The translations under genes and the position numbers were made by a program. The notes beneath the pieces are model-generated. The model saw only the letters and a program-made list of their open reading frames with translations. It was not told the DNA's origin and did no database searches. Of a stretch of 64,000 nt of DNA, positions 61,549 through 64,000 are shown piece by piece. The stretch covers positions 1-64,000 of the forward strand of contig NZ_LYXE01000080.1 in the NCBI RefSeq assembly GCF_002532075.1, given 5' to 3'. Numbering within the stretch: position 1 is the stretch's first letter; each line of letters begins with the position of its first letter. The stretch is from Candidatus Chloroploca asiatica (GTDB lineage Bacteria; Chloroflexota; Chloroflexia; Chloroflexales; Chloroflexaceae).

Positions 61549-64000
61549 TCAAACTCAAATCCATTGCCACCGAACTCGGTCTGATCTTTCTGATAATTGC
61601 CCTTGTGCCAGTCCTGATTGGTTCGGTCGTCATCAATCAAGCCTTCAGCAACGCGATGCAACAAAAAGAGCGTGACGCCCTTGCTGAACGTGCTGATGCA
61701 GACCATATGCGCATCGAAAGCTATGTGCTGAGGATGATCCAGGATACCACGACCCTTGCGCGCTTGCCCGACCTTCCTCCGTTGTTCGCTGCCCCCCCAG
61801 GTATCATCTACCCATCTTATGAACTCATCGCCTACCTGAAAACCTTCATTGCCGAGAAGGGCTACTACGACCTGCTGCTCATTGATCAGGGCGGGACGAT
61901 CCGCTATTCGCTCAAGGCCGAGGCCGATCTGGGCCAGAATATCTACGATGAAATGCTCGGGCCGACCGAATTGGCCCGTACGATTGATGCCGCCAATACC
62001 CTCTTGCAGACCGAAGTCTCTGATTTTAGTTTCTATGCGCCCAGCAATGCCCCCGCCGCGTTCCTCGCTGCCCCGATCTTCCAGGATGGCGTCATTGTCG
62101 GCAATGTCGTCTTGCAAATCGAGCCGAAGGAACTCTATGCGATCGTCAATCGCTTCGCCGGGCTCGGGACAACGGGCGAGATCCTGATGGGGGCCTATGA
62201 CCAAGCGCGTATGATCATCACGGTACCGCCCCGCCATAACCCGGACTTGCCCAATCAGGCGATCGATGAAGCAGCGTTTCTGCCCCTTCGTGAAGCCTTG
62301 CGGGGTGCGCAGGGCAGCGGTATCTATCCAGACTATCGCAACGAGGAGACGCTTGCCGTTTGGCGGTATCTTCCCTCGCTCAACTGGGGCATGGTCGTCA
62401 AAATTGATACCGCCGAACTCTATGCCCCGATTCGGCGCAACGAGATGATCGGGCACTGGATTCTGGGCGGGTCACTTATTCTGGTCATTGGGGCAATGCT
62501 GCTCGCCAATCGACGTATTTCGCAACCAATCATTCATTTTTCCAGAGCAGTCCGTGCCCTGCGCCATGAGCCAATGCCATCACAGGTGGAGATCAAGGCC
62601 CGCCATGAGATCAAGGCGTTAGTTGACGATTTCAACCTCTTGATTGTTGATGTCCGCTCAGAACTCGAACATCTCGTGGAAGATCGAACGCGTACCATCC
62701 AGGAGAGCATAGAACGCCTCGATCAACTGGCCCGCCAGAGTCGCACGGTCACCTGGGAAGTTGACCCAACCGGATGCTTCCGCTTTTTCAGCCCGGTCGC
62801 CGAAGAGGTCTTTGGCTATCATCCAGATGAGATTATCGGCAAGAAGTATTTCTACGACCTGCACCCAGCCGAGGAACGTGAGCGCTTCAAAACCGAGGTG
62901 TTCGCGGCCTTTGACCGCCGCGAGGCCTTTGTCGATCTCGTCAATGCCGTTGTTGCTAAAGATGGACACCATATCTGGGTTGCCACCAATGCCTTACCGA
63001 TGCTCGACCCGGATGGTGAACTGCTTGGCTATCGTGGGACTGACACCGATATTTCGGCACGCAAAGCGCAAGAACAACATCTCCTTGAAACAAGTCGCTT
63101 TCACGCGGCAGCGGCAAAACTCGCAACCGCCAATGCCAATCTGCGCATTGATACGATTGACGAAGGCATCAACGCCTGCCTCGCGATCCTCGGCGAATTT
63201 ATGTCGGCCCAACGAGCGTATATTTTCAGTAACGATTTTACGAATAAAACCTGGTCAAATATCTATGAATGGTGTGCCGAAGGCGTTACTCCTCAGATCG
63301 CCGATCTGCAGAGTACCCCGTTTGACGTCTTTCCGGGGCTGATCGAACGGTTCCAACGTGGTGAGATGCTCGCCCTGGGAAGCCTTGATCAAATTCCACC
63401 CGAGATGCTGAGCGCCTATGAACTCCTTGCGATGCAGCAGATCAAGGCGCTGCTTATGCAGCCAATGATGGTTGATGGTGCCTTGATCGGGTTTCTTGGG
63501 TTTGATGATACGCGCCGCGAGCGTGTCTTTACCAACACCGAGTATGCCCTGCTGGGGCTCGCCGCTGATAATTTTGCCGCCACGCTGGCCCGTCACGAAC
63601 AGTTTATGCGCGAGAAGGTGGCAAACGAACAACTCAAAGATGCCATCGCCCGGGCCAATGAACTGGCCGTACGTGCCGAGGCCGCCAGTGTCGCCAAGTC
63701 TGAGTTTCTCGCCAATATGAGCCACGAGATTCGTACCCCCCTCAATGCGATCATTGGCTTCCTGGAACTGGCGCTCAAAACCGAACTTACCCCCAAACAG
63801 TCTGATTACCTCGTGAAGAGTCGTTTTGCGTCGCAGACACTGCTCAGAACAATTAACGATATTCTCGATTTTTCGAAGATCGAGGCAGGCAAGCTAGAGC
63901 TTGAACAAGCCCCGTTTGTGCTGGCCGAAACGCTCAACAATGTCTCGAATATGCTCGCCGAACGAGCCGCCCTCAAGGGCATCGAATTGTGCCTTCACCT
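61545..64000 (+). CDS. Membrane sensor histidine kinase, PAS and GAF containing (3' end outside window)
   Basis: At least 818 residues. N-terminal helix (about 9-30), an extracellular Cache-like domain (about 35-300: [37 protein letters not shown]), a second helix (about 305-325), a HAMP-like linker, PAS ([23 protein letters not shown]), a GAF-like region (about 530-690), then a coiled coil and the H-box [21 protein letters not shown] with the phospho-His, followed by [14 protein letters not shown]. ATPase and any receiver domains lie beyond the window; this H-box type is usual in hybrid kinases. ATGA overlap with the binding lipoprotein gene implies coupled production. Confidence 0.93.
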   Translation, partial: MIKLKSIATELGLIFLIIALVPVLIGSVVINQAFSNAMQQKERDALAERADADHMRIESYVLRMIQDTTTLARLPDLPPLFAAPPGIIYPSYELIAYLKTFIAEKGYYDLLLIDQGGTIRYSLKAEADLGQNIYDEMLGPTELARTIDAANTLLQTEVSDFSFYAPSNAPAAFLAAPIFQDGVIVGNVVLQIEPKELYAIVNRFAGLGTTGEILMGAYDQARMIITVPPRHNPDLPNQAIDEAAFLPLREALRGAQGSGIYPDYRNEETLAVWRYLPSLNWGMVVKIDTAELYAPIRRNEMIGHWILGGSLILVIGAMLLANRRISQPIIHFSRAVRALRHEPMPSQVEIKARHEIKALVDDFNLLIVDVRSELEHLVEDRTRTIQESIERLDQLARQSRTVTWEVDPTGCFRFFSPVAEEVFGYHPDEIIGKKYFYDLHPAEERERFKTEVFAAFDRREAFVDLVNAVVAKDGHHIWVATNALPMLDPDGELLGYRGTDTDISARKAQEQHLLETSRFHAAAAKLATANANLRIDTIDEGINACLAILGEFMSAQRAYIFSNDFTNKTWSNIYEWCAEGVTPQIADLQSTPFDVFPGLIERFQRGEMLALGSLDQIPPEMLSAYELLAMQQIKALLMQPMMVDGALIGFLGFDDTRRERVFTNTEYALLGLAADNFAATLARHEQFMREKVANEQLKDAIARANELAVRAEAASVAKSEFLANMSHEIRTPLNAIIGFLELALKTELTPKQSDYLVKSRFASQTLLRTINDILDFSKIEAGKLELEQAPFVLAETLNNVSNMLAERAALKGIELCLH

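Overview
The window is a chromosomal stretch from what looks like a member of the phylum Chloroflexota (filamentous, Chloroflexales-like). I base this on gene style, not on a marker gene: secreted proteins whose C-termini end in a Y-L-P-L-V-like motif, DUF4397 repeat proteins, an FHA/zinc-ribbon Ser/Thr kinase, an arsR/arsM pair, a PurS-like/PurL fusion with a separate PurQ, PPDK, a MatB-like ligase, and many dispersed TTGACGCAAAGGCGC-type repeats. No rRNA, tRNA, CRISPR array or prophage was found.

Layout. 1-0.4 kb: 3' end of an ISAs1-type transposase. 0.5-3.6 kb: kinase-purQ-lgt run. 3.6-9.7 kb (minus): complete seven-gene Mrp/Mnh Na+/H+ antiporter operon, A to G. 9.8-13.5 kb: cupredoxin lipoprotein, nitroreductase, flippase-like membrane protein, CorA. 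13.5-19.7 kb: secreted 5'-nucleotidase, MatB-like acyl-CoA ligase, secreted M23 peptidase, TRIC-type channel. 19.8-21.3 kb: arsM and arsR, each preceded by an ArsR-type operator, followed by a GC-rich palindromic repeat block. 21.6-27.4 kb: split PGAP1-like hydrolase, M50-like peptidase, Fic protein with remnants of a probable DNA methylase, ATC-hydrolase-family protein, uridine-kinase-like protein. 27.4-37.3 kb: transaldolase, PurL, DUF1444 protein, membrane protein, L/F-transferase, a small protein with two tandem Doc-type genes, ppdK with a strong promoter, and a 37-residue membrane peptide.

37.3-45.8 kb is a carbohydrate locus: a large GH94-like phosphorylase candidate, two MalG/MalF-type permeases, a lipoprotein binding protein and a divergent LacI regulator. 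The intergenic region between the binding protein and lacI holds four LacI-type operators and a consensus sigma-70 promoter. 45.8-49.3 kb: prfC, a truncated XRE regulator and an ISAs1 pseudogene with two in-frame stops. 49.3-58.4 kb: giant secreted metallopeptidase, DUF4351 protein, enolase and a secreted DUF4397 protein with a recent 639-bp tandem duplication. 58.5-64 kb: DsbA-like lipoprotein, then REC-GGDEF, a UrtA-like binding lipoprotein and a hybrid-type sensor kinase that runs off the window.

The items most worth attention are a shared C-terminal motif on four secreted non-lipoproteins (possible sorting signal), the small protein-Doc-Doc operon, the split and order-reversed hydrolase pair, the two ArsR operators, the LacI operator array, and the binding protein-kinase-GGDEF signalling operon.
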